Origin: an uncultured Ignavibacteriota bacterium
GTDB taxonomy: Bacteria > Bacteroidota > Ignavibacteria > UBA10030 > UBA8401
Assembly (NCBI GenBank): GCA_903884005.1
Contig: CAISDA010000033.1
Location: 209,792 to 273,791 of the forward strand
Length of the DNA stretch: 64,000 bases
Direction: 5' to 3'
Positions 1 through 8,928 of the stretch are shown in pieces. Each line of letters opens with the position of its first letter. The stretch's first letter is position 1. The notes beneath the pieces are model-generated. The model was not told the origin of the DNA. It saw nothing but the letters and a program-made list of their open reading frames with translations, and did not search any database. The translations under genes were made by a program, and so were the position numbers.

Positions 1-2016
1 GAGCATCTGTTGCTCCTCCGGGGTGAAAAATCCCGGCTCCCCCGCATACAGTGTAAATATACCTATGATTTTTCCTTTTTGTCGGAAGGGAACTGCCGCC
101 GAAGATCGGTATCCCCGTTTGAGCGCCCCATCCCTCCACGGCAACATCCGCGGTTCTGTGGCAATATCATACGTTGCATCGATCGTTCCTTCGCGAAACG
201 CAGAACCTGTAGGGCCAGCCCCGGTGGATACATTTCCAATCGTGATGTGGATGTCGTCCAGATATCCATCTTCATCACCCGCATGCGCAACAGCCATGAT
301 CCTGTCGCTTGTTTCATCATACAAGCCGATCCAGGCCATACAAAAATGCCCGTAGTCGATGGCCACCTGACAGATCGTGCGGAAGAGTTCTTCCTGCTCT
401 CTGGTGCGGACGATCGCCTGGTTGATCTGGCTGAGCAGCGCGTACAGACGCATAACGTGACGAATGCTGGCCTCGGCCCGCTTACGCTCTGTGATATCCC
501 GCATAAACGCCACAAATCGTCCGTCTTGCGTCGGTTGATATTGGACACTCACTTCGATGTCAAATATGCTCCCGTCCTTGCGGCGGTGCCGGGTTTCGAA
601 TCGATCCTCGCCTTGGGTGATGATTCTTTTCATGTGGTCGGCGGTATCGGCAGTCAATTCGGCATACTCCAAATCGGGAATGCGCATGGCGAGTAATTCC
701 TGAATGCCATACCCGCTCATTTCGGCATAGGCTTCATTGACTTCCAGCAGTTTCCCTTGAACGTCCGTCAGCCAATATCCATCCATCGCCGTCAGCAGTG
801 TGATGCGATGCCGTTCGTCGCTCTCGCGAAGCGCTTCCTCACGCAGTTTCCGCTCCGTGATATTTTTCACAGCGCCGAAAATCCGGCCCTTCCCCGAACC
901 GGCAGCATCAGCGGTACATTCTATTTTGTTGTTGATCCATATTACGCTGCCGTTTTTCGCCAACAGCCTGAATTCGTGCTCAAGAGATTCGCCTGTGCGC
1001 AAGGCGTTAAATTGCCTCATGATGCGGGAACGATCATCGGGATGCATGGTGAACAACCAACATTTTTTTTCCTGCAATTCTTTTTCGTTATAGCCGGTCA
1101 ATGCATGGAATGCTTCCGTTATCCACTCGTCCATAAATCCGTTGAAGCCGATATGCGTGCAGGAATATGAAAAATCGGAGCTTAAACGCGAAACAGTTTT
1201 GAACCGCGCTTCCGATTTTGTCAATCCCTCTTCCATCCGCTTGCGGCTGCTGATGTCCCGGCTGACACCGACGAGTCCGATCACGTCGCCTTTGGCATCG
1301 AGAAACGGCACTTTACTCGTGAGCATCGTTCCATGCTCACCCGTGGGTAAGATCGTCGATTCTTCCCTGTTGCAGATCGCTTCACCCGAGAGAATAACGC
1401 GCCGATCGTCACTCAAATAGCTGTTGGCAAGTTCCCACTGCCGGAAATCCTGATCTGTTTTACCGGCAACCTCTGACTGAGAGTGAGCCCCCAGTGCCGC
1501 GAGGTGTGCGGCGTTATTCAGTATATACCGGCACTCCTTGTCGATGATATACACTCTGTCCGGGATCGTGTTGATCATCGTCAGAAGAAGATTCCGTTCC
1601 GTTGCCAACGATTCTTCTGCACGCACCCGTTCTGTACTTTGAATTTTATCCTGCGTAATATCCAGAAACAACGTGATGATATGATTTTTTTCAGAAGCAT
1701 AAGCATACACTTTGTACCAGCGCTTCAGCGGATCGGAATACGACTCGAATTCTTTTTCTTCCCCCTTGAGGGCTATACTGTCGAACAAGGCGATCCATTC
1801 CTGTGCGCCGTTCGAAAGACCTGGAATGCCCAGAGAAATTTTCCGGTCGATGAATTCTCGGGACGTGAGTCCGGCCAGGCCTTCAAAGACCGGATTCATT
1901 TCGACACACTCATAGTCAGCCGATGTTCCTCCCTTATCGGCAGATTTTTTAAAATTCGCATATCCGAATGGGGCCGTGGTGATAAGGCGCCTGTAAAAAT
2001 TATCTTCCATTGTCAT
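1..2016 (-). CDS. Multi-PAS/GAF sensor protein, C-terminus cut by the window edge
   Basis: The frame is open from an ATG at 2016 (a second ATG lies at 2010) to base 1, giving 672 residues with no stop. It reads as four PAS domains (about residues 10-130, 150-255, 265-380 and 390-505), with PAC-type ends such as DISSRK, NITERK and DITERK, then a GAF domain (about 515 to the edge) with MAWIGLYDE, GPTGSAFREG and LYAGEPGFFTPEE. In proteins of this kind the GAF is usually followed by a histidine kinase or GGDEF module, which would lie outside the window, so the output is unknown. No membrane segment or signal peptide is seen, so it should be a cytoplasmic sensor. Upstream is only a weak GAGA-type ribosome site. 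The same-strand cheX-cheY pair ends before it, behind a terminator. Confidence 0.85.
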   Translation of the reverse strand, partial: MTMEDNFYRRLITTAPFGYANFKKSADKGGTSADYECVEMNPVFEGLAGLTSREFIDRKISLGIPGLSNGAQEWIALFDSIALKGEEKEFESYSDPLKRWYKVYAYASEKNHIITLFLDITQDKIQSTERVRAEESLATERNLLLTMINTIPDRVYIIDKECRYILNNAAHLAALGAHSQSEVAGKTDQDFRQWELANSYLSDDRRVILSGEAICNREESTILPTGEHGTMLTSKVPFLDAKGDVIGLVGVSRDISSRKRMEEGLTKSEARFKTVSRLSSDFSYSCTHIGFNGFMDEWITEAFHALTGYNEKELQEKKCWLFTMHPDDRSRIMRQFNALRTGESLEHEFRLLAKNGSVIWINNKIECTADAAGSGKGRIFGAVKNITERKLREEALRESDERHRITLLTAMDGYWLTDVQGKLLEVNEAYAEMSGYGIQELLAMRIPDLEYAELTADTADHMKRIITQGEDRFETRHRRKDGSIFDIEVSVQYQPTQDGRFVAFMRDITERKRAEASIRHVMRLYALLSQINQAIVRTREQEELFRTICQVAIDYGHFCMAWIGLYDETSDRIMAVAHAGDEDGYLDDIHITIGNVSTGAGPTGSAFREGTIDATYDIATEPRMLPWRDGALKRGYRSSAAVPFRQKGKIIGIFTLYAGEPGFFTPEEQQML

Positions 2017-2257
2017 TTACTGTCTCGTTTGTATGCGCAGTTCCTGGGTTGGCTGAAATTGGAATCCGTGTTCAATATAGTATAATAATGTTTTATGGAA
2101 TCATGCGCAATTCCTGAAAAACAGTTCGCAGACGCAGACAGCTCTGACGGGGGCACGATGGCATCTCGCCCACACAGAGGAGCGGTGTGGAGTGCGTTGA
2201 TGCCGTAACAATGCAGTGCACGACAGATCGGTGATAGCATGTGTCTTTTTTAAAATG

Positions 2258-2294
2258 ACAAAAGGCCGAACGATCTCACTGGTCGGCCTTTTGT
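2258..2294 (-). terminator. Hairpin terminator downstream of the cheY-like gene
   Basis: ACAAAAGGCCGA (2258-2269) pairs with TCGGCCTTTTGT (2283-2294): a 12-bp stem with a 13-nt loop. It lies 31 nt past the stop of the cheY-like gene on the minus strand, and the stem itself ends in a U-rich arm. The stem is symmetrical, so it may also act on + strand transcripts. Confidence 0.7.
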
Positions 2295-2325
2295 GTTCCA
2301 TGCAACAAGCGTCGTTTTTATTCTT

Positions 2326-2715
2326 TTACGATTTTCCCAGCGCCTTCTGGACGGCAGACAGGAGTGCCGGCGCTTCATACGGTTTCACCAGATAGTCCGT
2401 CACTCCCAGACGCAGCACTTTATCGATCTCTTCTTTGTTTTTTTCAGCAGTCGCCATGATCACTGCGAGTGATTTGAACTTTGAGCTGGCCCTGATCTTG
2501 TGCAGCAATTCAAATCCCGAAAGGACCGGCATATGCCAATCGGCGATGATCATATCGTACGGAGGAGTGGCCTCCTGGATCCTCATCCATGCCTGCTCGC
2601 CGTCGCAGGCTTCATCGATCAACGTATAGCCGCCGTCGGCAAGATAATGCGAAATTATTTTTCGTGTCGTCAGCGAATCATCGACGATCAATATTTTTGC
2701 GCTAGTCTGTGACAT
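2326..2715 (-). CDS. Single-domain CheY-like response regulator
   Basis: This 129-residue protein is a receiver domain only. It has the acidic pair D12/D13, phosphoacceptor D59 in IIADWHMP, T89 and K111 in the switch positions, and no output domain. Such proteins act by binding partners, classically the flagellar motor or a kinase. The gene starts 5 nt after the stop of the CheX-like gene, so the two are almost surely co-transcribed and the phosphatase probably acts on this receiver. No flagellar or methyl-accepting genes are in the window, so a link to motility is not shown. It could equally serve a non-chemotaxis phosphorelay. Confidence 0.88.
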   Translation of the reverse strand: MSQTSAKILIVDDSLTTRKIISHYLADGGYTLIDEACDGEQAWMRIQEATPPYDMIIADWHMPVLSGFELLHKIRASSKFKSLAVIMATAEKNKEEIDKVLRLGVTDYLVKPYEAPALLSAVQKALGKS

Positions 2716-2720
2716 TCGGC

Positions 2721-3218
2721 CTATCCTTTCGTTTCAAAGATTTCAAATAAAATATCACCGGTCCCGGTAGAGAACGGCAGTATAAGTGACTGTTCGACGG
2801 AAATTTGCACCCATTCATGACGGGGTGATTGTGTGAGCACTTTCGGCAGCGATGCTTCAAATAAGTACCCCAATTTTCGAAGCTCGGGATCGACCGATTG
2901 GAAAATGATATTGATCAATTCGCCTGCCAGGTCGGCAGTTTCCAGGGAAACGTCAATCAGCTTTTCCTTGAACATATTTTCATAGATCGCAACGAAGACT
3001 TCGTGCGAAAATCCGATGGCAAGCACGCTCGTGGTGTCGCGCCTTGTCAGTTCCAGCATGCCGATCACCGTGACCTCAACAGCGGCGGCGTGAGATTGTA
3101 AATAATGGGCCTTCGGAACAATTTCCGAAGAGGCATAGACCTTCAATGCTGAGTACACCGATTCCTGGATGTGCCGTATCATCTCGGGATGCGATTGTAC
3201 CACCTCGAAGAGGGTCAT
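2721..3218 (-). CDS. cheX: CheX-type chemotaxis phosphatase
   Basis: The protein has 165 residues from the ATG at 3218; an in-frame TTG at 3233 would add five. It carries the CheC/CheX/FliY catalytic signature as D96-LAGE100-LIN103, followed by GY, with a single E..N motif as in CheX rather than two as in CheC. Known CheX proteins are dimers that dephosphorylate CheY-P. The ATG is preferred because GGGATCG lies about 7 nt upstream of it. The gene is first in a two-gene operon with the CheY-like receiver. A sigma-54-type promoter (3334-3348) sits about 100 nt upstream of the start. Confidence 0.82.
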   Translation of the reverse strand: MTLFEVVQSHPEMIRHIQESVYSALKVYASSEIVPKAHYLQSHAAAVEVTVIGMLELTRRDTTSVLAIGFSHEVFVAIYENMFKEKLIDVSLETADLAGELINIIFQSVDPELRKLGYLFEASLPKVLTQSPRHEWVQISVEQSLILPFSTGTGDILFEIFETKG

Positions 3219-3630
3219 AGCATTCGATCCCAAAATAGTACTTCCATATTCGCTGAGTATGCGTTATTAAAAAAAATTGCAAGCACGCCGGTCCCCCTCA
3301 CGATCGACCAGGTTCATGGCAGTAAAAAGACTTGCATAATTTGTGCCATTTTTCTATGATAATTTCACTGTTTTTCGACAGCATTGTTAATGATTTCCAG
3401 GCCATGGGGAATGAACGCATCACCATAAGCACCATTTGGCGCATATTAACCAATACCGTGCGTAAAGATACTGATTGATAATACTGCAAGATCTTTTTAT
3501 ATTCCTCCATCCACAAAACGTATGCTGGCGCAGTTTTCGTTTATGCCCCACAGAAAGTGGTGCACGGTGACGCGATCGCACGCGGTGTTACCGGCATTTC
3601 CTCCGCACACATTCCGGAAGAATCTCTGCA
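3219..3630. other. Divergent intergenic region between cheX and the sugar ABC operon
   Basis: This 412-nt stretch drives cheX to the left and the transporter to the right. It holds a sigma-54-type promoter on the minus strand (3334-3348) and a small CTGT-N6-ACAG dyad just upstream of it. A 72-codon frame at 3298-3516 has no ribosome site or recognisable product and was not called. I see no clear promoter or operator for the transporter. Confidence 0.5.
3334..3348 (-). promoter_or_regulatory. Sigma-54 (-24/-12) promoter for cheX-cheY
   Basis: The minus strand reads TGGCACAAATTATGC. It has the invariant GG and GC pairs at the correct 10-nt separation and a full TGGCAC -24 box; the -12 box is ATGC instead of TTGC. 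A transcript would start near 3322, about 104 nt before the cheX ATG. A search of both strands by eye for TGGCAC-N6-TGC gave only this site and the one at 49808, both intergenic and correctly oriented. Confidence 0.55.
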
Positions 3631-4623
3631 ATGAAAAAAATTATTCTGCTGTTCATGTGTTCCGCATTGCTGTTCGCTGTGTTTGCCTGCCGCAAACAAC
3701 AGGATCAGAACACCAAGATAACGATTGCTGTTATTCCGAAAGGAACGACGCACGAATTTTGGAAGTCGGTCCATGCCGGGGCGGTCAAAGCATCGCAAGA
3801 ATTGGGTGTCGAGATCATTTGGAAAGGACCGCTCAAAGAGGACGACAGGGAAGCTCAGATCTCCATTATGGAGGACTTTATCAATCGAGGTGTCAAGGGG
3901 ATCGTGCTTGCACCGCTGGACGACATTGCCATGCGGACACCCGTCGCAAATGCGAACCGAGCGGGCATCCCCGTTGTCATTTTCGATTCCGATTTGAAAA
4001 GCGACGACTATGTCAGCTTCGTCGCAACGGACAATTATCTCGGTGGAAAAATGGCCGCGCGCCGTATGGTCGAACTGTTACAGGGAAAAGGGAAAGTCAT
4101 CATGCTCCGCTGTCTCGAAGGTTCTGCAAGCACGTCAAAACGCGAGCAGGGATTCCTGGATGAAATTGCCGCAGCACACGGCATTCAGATTGTCAGCTCC
4201 AATCAATATGGCGGCGCCACAATCGAGACCGCATACAGGGCAAGTGAAAATCTGCTGTCGCCTTATAAAATCGCATCAGGTGCACTGGGGATCGACGGCA
4301 TTTTCTGTCCGAACGAATCCACTACGTTCGGCATGCTGCGCGCGCTGCAGGACGGCGGATTTGCCGGCCACGTGCGCTTCATCGGATTCGACAGTTCCAC
4401 GAAACTCGTTGAGGCATTGGAAAATGGCCAGCTCGATGCGCTCATCCTTCAGTCTCCATTCAATATGGGATACGTCGGAGTGAAGTCCATTGTCGCCCAT
4501 ATCAACGGCAAACAGGTGGAAAAAAAAATCGATACCGGCGTTACGCTCGTGACTAAAGACAACATGAACGAACCCGAAATCCGCGAACTCCTTCAACCCG
4601 ATCTCGCGCGATGGCTTCAGTAA
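3631..4623 (+). CDS. Sugar ABC transporter substrate-binding lipoprotein (RbsB type)
   Basis: The 330-residue protein has a lipoprotein signal with cysteine at C20 (AVFAC) and then a type I periplasmic-binding fold (Peripla_BP_4). The first strand is ITIAVIPKGTTHEFW, and later segments GIVLAPLD, VIFDSDLKSDDY and FIGFDSS are typical of ribose/galactose/xylose binders. It should capture a monosaccharide outside the inner membrane for the ATPase and permease that follow. The start has GGAAG about 10 nt upstream. It overlaps the ATPase gene by 13 nt. The sugar cannot be named from sequence, and no sugar kinase or isomerase lies beside it. Confidence 0.92.
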   Translation: MKKIILLFMCSALLFAVFACRKQQDQNTKITIAVIPKGTTHEFWKSVHAGAVKASQELGVEIIWKGPLKEDDREAQISIMEDFINRGVKGIVLAPLDDIAMRTPVANANRAGIPVVIFDSDLKSDDYVSFVATDNYLGGKMAARRMVELLQGKGKVIMLRCLEGSASTSKREQGFLDEIAAAHGIQIVSSNQYGGATIETAYRASENLLSPYKIASGALGIDGIFCPNESTTFGMLRALQDGGFAGHVRFIGFDSSTKLVEALENGQLDALILQSPFNMGYVGVKSIVAHINGKQVEKKIDTGVTLVTKDNMNEPEIRELLQPDLARWLQ

Positions 4624-6149
4624 ACTCTCCGGCCCCCGGTCCTTCGCTGCGGATGCGGAATATACGAAAATCGTTCGGAGCAACCGCCGCCCTCGGCGGC
4701 GTGGATTTTGACCTTATGCCTGGTGAGGTTCATGCGCTCGTCGGCGAAAACGGGGCCGGCAAAAGTACGCTGATGAAGATCCTCTCCGGCGCTATCGCAG
4801 CAGACAGCGGCACGATCGAACTGCTCGGCACGCCATTCCTTCCGCGCACCACCTTCGACGCGCGCACGGCGGGAATTGCGATGATCTACCAGGAACTTGC
4901 CCTTGCTCCTCATCTCTCCGTCGCCGACAATATTGTGCTCGGGATGGAACCGGAGCGTTGCGGAATCCTCCGGCGGTCCGTCATCAGTCGGAAGGCACAG
5001 GATGCACTCGCACAGCTTGGCCATGAGAATATTCCGGTCGACGTACACGTTGGCACGCTGCCTCCGGCTTCGCAGCAGATCATCGAGATCGCACGCGCAC
5101 TTGCAACCGGATGTTCCGTTCTCGTGCTGGATGAACCGACAAGTTCACTGTCCAGGGAAGATGTTGAACGTCTCTTCAAAACGATACGCCGCCTTAAAGC
5201 CGCAGGTACTTCTGTTATCTATATATCCCATTTTCTTGAAGAAGTGCAGGAGATCTCCGATCGGTATACCGTGCTCCGTGATGGATGCTCCGTTGGCAAC
5301 GGCATGACCGGCGAGGCAACCACGGGCGATATTGTCCGGCTCATGATCGGACGATCGATCGATCAATTGTATCCCCATTCCGTTCACGAGAGAGGCGAAG
5401 AGCTGTTGTCTGTGAAAGACCTGCAGGGAGTCCGGAAGCCGCGTTCGGCGAGTTTTGCGCTGCATCGCGGTGAAGTACTCGGCATCGCGGGACTGATCGG
5501 TGCGGGACGGACCGAACTGCTGCGCTCCATTTTCGGACTTGACCGAATAAAAAACGGGAGCATTCGTGTTGGGCACTCGATCGGATGCGCGACGCCACAG
5601 AAGCGGTGGTCCCAAAGCGTCGGAATGGTGAGTGAAAACCGAAGCAGCGAAGGACTCGCCGTGCACTTATCGGTGATGGATAATATTACAATGAATCTGC
5701 GGCGAGATGCCACGCGGCTGGGGTTTATTTCGCCGCGCCGGTTACAGCGGCGCGCGGAAGAATCCATGCGCCTGCTCGGGATCCGCGCAGACGCAGCGCT
5801 GCACAGCGTCGACACTCTTTCGGGGGGCAACCAACAGCGAGTAGCCCTTGCGCGCCTCCTGCATGAAGATGTGGACGTTGTGATACTCGATGAACCGACG
5901 CGCGGCATCGATGTCGCAAGCAAGTCGAATATCTACTCGCTCATCGATCGGATGGCGGCCGGCGATCCGGCGCTGAATCTCAAGCCGCGCGGAGTGCTTG
6001 TCGTCAGCAGTTACATACCTGAACTGCTCGGCATTTGCGATTCGATCGCGGTGATGTGCCGGGGAGTGCTGGGCCCGAGCTATGCGACAAAGGATATCGA
6101 TCAACACAGGCTCCTTGAGGAAGCCATAGGCAAGGGAATGACTGAATGA
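4611..6149 (+). CDS. Sugar ABC transporter ATP-binding protein, two ABC domains (RbsA/MglA type)
   Basis: At 512 residues this is the usual length for a fused ABC pair. The N-terminal half has Walker A GENGAGKST (45-53) and Walker B VLVLDEPTSS. Its signature is degenerate (PPASQQIIEIARA), as is normal for RbsA-type first halves. The second half has a weak Walker A (GLIGAGRTEL), a full signature LSGGNQQRVALA and Walker B VVILDEPTRGID. It powers uptake through the downstream permease. The ATG lies inside the last codons of the binding-protein gene, and the stop overlaps the permease start as ATGA, so translation is probably coupled. A later internal Met (MRNIRKSFG) is a possible alternative start. 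Confidence 0.93.
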   Translation: MASVNSPAPGPSLRMRNIRKSFGATAALGGVDFDLMPGEVHALVGENGAGKSTLMKILSGAIAADSGTIELLGTPFLPRTTFDARTAGIAMIYQELALAPHLSVADNIVLGMEPERCGILRRSVISRKAQDALAQLGHENIPVDVHVGTLPPASQQIIEIARALATGCSVLVLDEPTSSLSREDVERLFKTIRRLKAAGTSVIYISHFLEEVQEISDRYTVLRDGCSVGNGMTGEATTGDIVRLMIGRSIDQLYPHSVHERGEELLSVKDLQGVRKPRSASFALHRGEVLGIAGLIGAGRTELLRSIFGLDRIKNGSIRVGHSIGCATPQKRWSQSVGMVSENRSSEGLAVHLSVMDNITMNLRRDATRLGFISPRRLQRRAEESMRLLGIRADAALHSVDTLSGGNQQRVALARLLHEDVDVVILDEPTRGIDVASKSNIYSLIDRMAAGDPALNLKPRGVLVVSSYIPELLGICDSIAVMCRGVLGPSYATKDIDQHRLLEEAIGKGMTE

Positions 6150-7111
6150 AAAAAATCTCCATACTATTAAACTCGCTCGCCCCGTTTTTCGGCCTCTCGG
6201 CCATCTATCTCCTCTTCATGGCGATAGGTCCCGAGAGTTTTTCATCACCCCACAATCTGGAGACAATTCTGCGGCAGACGGCCATTGTCGGCACGGCTGC
6301 TCTCGGCATGACTCTCGTGATCATTGCCGGAGGGATCGATCTCTCTGTCGGATCGATGATCGCCCTGGTGACCGTGGTGATCGCGGCGTTCCTCCAGGCA
6401 GGCATTTCGCCACTGCTCTCGGCGGCGGCCGGTGTCGGTGCGGGTGTGTTGTGCGGATTGGTGAACGGCCTGCTCGTGACACGGCTTCGGGTCGTTCCCT
6501 TCATCGTGACGCTCGGCACGATGCTCATCATCCGGGGAAGCGCAAAAGGGATTGCTCATGAACAAAAGATCGACGCCCCCCTGAGCTGGCTCAATACTCT
6601 TTTGGCGGCCCTTGCACCGGATGCCCTCTGGCAGCTTCTGCCTGCCGGAGTCTGGATCACGCTCCTTCTGGCCGTGACGGTCGCGCTCCTTCTCCGCTAC
6701 ACAAAATTGGGAAAGCATATCATTGCGGTCGGTTCGAATGAACAGACGGCGCTCCTGTGCGGCGTTCCAGTGGACCGCATAAAAGTGATCGTCTACACGA
6801 TGAGCGCCGGGTTTGCGGGCGTGGCCGGATTGATGCAATTTTCCCGTTTGACCGTCGGCGATCCGACGGTCGCGATCGGACTCGAATTGGACGTCATTGC
6901 CGCGGTCGTGATAGGAGGAGGAAGCCTGTCCGGTGGAGAGGGTTCGGTGGCAGGAACGATCGCCGGCGCGCTGATCATGACCACGATCCGCTCCGGCTGT
7001 TCGCAGATGGGACTGCCCAACTGGGTTCAGGAGATCATCACCGGTGCGATCATTGTGATCGCCGTGTCGCTCGACAGGCTGCGTCACAGAAGACGCGAGT
7101 CGGAGCAATAG
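6146..7111 (+). CDS. Sugar ABC transporter permease (RbsC type)
   Basis: This 321-residue, very hydrophobic protein belongs to the BPD_transp_2 family. It has GGIDLSVGS near residue 66, RYTKLGKHIIAVGSNE around residue 188 as the cytoplasmic loop, and IGGGSLSGGEGS, the coupling motif shared by RbsC/XylH/AraH. About eight to ten membrane segments are apparent. It forms the sugar channel with the two-domain ATPase and overlaps it by 4 nt (ATGA). The operon stops here: the next gene is on the opposite strand 100 nt away, and that gap holds nothing I recognise. Confidence 0.93.
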   Translation: MKKISILLNSLAPFFGLSAIYLLFMAIGPESFSSPHNLETILRQTAIVGTAALGMTLVIIAGGIDLSVGSMIALVTVVIAAFLQAGISPLLSAAAGVGAGVLCGLVNGLLVTRLRVVPFIVTLGTMLIIRGSAKGIAHEQKIDAPLSWLNTLLAALAPDALWQLLPAGVWITLLLAVTVALLLRYTKLGKHIIAVGSNEQTALLCGVPVDRIKVIVYTMSAGFAGVAGLMQFSRLTVGDPTVAIGLELDVIAAVVIGGGSLSGGEGSVAGTIAGALIMTTIRSGCSQMGLPNWVQEIITGAIIVIAVSLDRLRHRRRESEQ

Positions 7112-7212
7112 CGTGGGCGGGATACACTCAGCCCGGCACACTGTCTACGCGCACGTCAATGAAATGAATCATGCAATATCATTTGCCGCAGCCGTGCGCT
7201 TCGCGCTCCTCA

Positions 7213-8709
7213 TCACCTCATCACCGTCAGCCTCTTCACGTCCGAGAATTGTCCGGCATCCAGTTTGTACACATACACACCGCTTGAGAGCCATGAGCCG
7301 TCAAACTCCGCGGTATAACTGCCCTGGTCGTGTTGTCCGTTGACGAGCAGCGCCACTTCCCTGCCGAGCATATCATACACGGCCAGACGCACCATGGTTG
7401 CCGACGCAACATCGTAGCCGATGAGTGTGGATGGATTAAAGGGATTGGGATAGTTCTGATGCAGCACCGTGGTAATGGGTGCAGAGATTACTTCGGATTC
7501 ACCCGAATACTCGAAGGCTCCGCCATTGTCCACTTGCTTGAGACGATAGACCAGCTTGCCGCCTGTCACAGCGTTATCGGAGAAGGCATAGCGGTGCGGA
7601 GAACTGCTGGTCCCATTACCGGCGATGAAGCCGATCTTCGTCCACGCCGGAGAGTGTGATGTTTTTCGTTCGATCTCAAATCCGTAGTTGTTCACTTCGG
7701 TCGCCGTATTCCAGCGCAGGTCAACAGCATTGCCTCTGGAGGATGCGAGAAACGATATCAGTTCCACCGGCAACGCCGCATTCGTTGTGCGCAGGATCGT
7801 TCCTTCGTCGCCAACACTAGTGCCAGTGTTGGCAGTAGTGAAGCACACGCACCGCAGCGCGTTTGCTGTTCCGCTATTTTGCACAAACCACGTTGTTCCG
7901 CCATTCGTTGTTCGCACGATCGTTCCAGAGGCGCCAACCGCGGTGCCGTTATTTGCATCGGTAAAGGATACACTGTTTAAAAAGCTGGATGTCACGCTTG
8001 TTTGCGCTGTCCAGAGTGTGCCTCCGTTGATAGTTCTTAGTATTGTCCCGCCGCCGCCGACAACCGTGCCGGTATTTGCATCGCTAAATGATACACTCAT
8101 TAAGGGGCTTGTTGTCCCGCTTGTTTGAGACGTCCAGCTTAGTCCACCATCGGTAGTTTTCAGTATCTTTCCTCCGCCCCCAACAGCAAATCCGACTGCT
8201 CCAGTGGCAAAAGTGACACCATACAAGTCGACTGCGGTTCCGCTCGTTTGCGGCGTCCACGTACCCCCTGCGTCGATCGTTTGCACAATGGTGCCGGCGG
8301 ATCCGACAGCGGCACCGTTATTGGCATCGGTAAAGCAGACGCCATACAGCGGTTGCGCCGTCGTACTCACTTGATGCGTCCAGGTTGTTCCGCCATTTGT
8401 CGTTCTGAATATATTTCCGCTTGAACCAACAGCAGTAATGATATTTGCGCTGAGAATGGATACGGCGTTGAAGACATATGTTATATCTATCGTTGTTGGG
8501 GTCCATGTTGTTCCGCCATTCACTGTTTGCAGTATTTTCCCAAAATCGCCGACGGCACAGCCGGTATTGACGTCGCTGAAGGAAACTGCCCATATAACGG
8601 ATCCGGAAAACCCGCTCGTTTGCGGTGTCCACGTCTGCGACAAGGAGATGCTCGCCGCAGCAGTGATAAGCAGAAACATGGTAAGCGAGATACGTAGCAG
8701 TCTTTTCAT
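7213..8709 (-). CDS. YCF48/BNR-like seven-bladed propeller with T9SS sorting domain
   Basis: After a signal peptide (cut near SLSQ) come seven consecutive repeats of about 41 residues. Each starts with WT-Q-SG and ends G-ILRT-NGGTTW, the YCF48/photosystem II stability-factor repeat, so one seven-bladed propeller is expected. Residues from about 315 hold LPVELISFLAS and a fibronectin-like segment (TATEVNNYGFEIE). The last 80 residues, from YPNPFNPST to the end, are a type A T9SS sorting domain. It should cross the outer membrane by T9SS and be anchored or released at the surface. Function is unknown; propellers like this often bind partners. Three repeats are nearly identical, suggesting recent internal duplication. 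Confidence 0.85.
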   Translation of the reverse strand: MKRLLRISLTMFLLITAAASISLSQTWTPQTSGFSGSVIWAVSFSDVNTGCAVGDFGKILQTVNGGTTWTPTTIDITYVFNAVSILSANIITAVGSSGNIFRTTNGGTTWTHQVSTTAQPLYGVCFTDANNGAAVGSAGTIVQTIDAGGTWTPQTSGTAVDLYGVTFATGAVGFAVGGGGKILKTTDGGLSWTSQTSGTTSPLMSVSFSDANTGTVVGGGGTILRTINGGTLWTAQTSVTSSFLNSVSFTDANNGTAVGASGTIVRTTNGGTTWFVQNSGTANALRCVCFTTANTGTSVGDEGTILRTTNAALPVELISFLASSRGNAVDLRWNTATEVNNYGFEIERKTSHSPAWTKIGFIAGNGTSSSPHRYAFSDNAVTGGKLVYRLKQVDNGGAFEYSGESEVISAPITTVLHQNYPNPFNPSTLIGYDVASATMVRLAVYDMLGREVALLVNGQHDQGSYTAEFDGSWLSSGVYVYKLDAGQFSDVKRLTVMR

Positions 8710-8757
8710 TACAGCCCCCTAATTGAGAACAATGAACGATGACGGTGATCCGTTGTT

Positions 8758-8876
8758 TATTAATACACCGATGATTTCCCAACACAGCGCAGCGAACAAC
8801 GCAAATCCAAGGTATTTCGGAAGGTTGCGGCCGATAACAACGGATTCGTAGTTTAAGCTCTTAATGTATTAATACA
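8758..8876. repeat. Two copies of TATTAATACA upstream of the YCF48-like gene
   Basis: TATTAATACA occurs at 8758-8767 and again at 8867-8876, where it forms a perfect 12-bp palindrome (TGTATTAATACA, 8865-8876). Both lie in the 219-nt gap upstream of the propeller gene. They could be binding sites for a regulator, but two short AT-rich matches can also be chance. Confidence 0.25.
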
Positions 8877-8928
8877 ACCTGCAACACGACGTCCGCCCCT
8901 GGCGTTCCTTCACTGGCGTCGTGGGCAG

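Noticed and set aside
588..606. tRNA T-loop-like GTTTCGAATC
   Set aside because: It lies within PAS coding sequence and no cloverleaf can be formed around it.
10..1170. Several + strand open frames at the left edge
   Set aside because: They are antisense to the PAS/GAF sensor, whose minus-strand translation shows clear domain motifs through the whole stretch.
3298..3516. 72-codon minus-strand frame between cheX and the transporter
   Set aside because: No ribosome site and no protein-like composition; it covers the sigma-54 promoter region of cheX.
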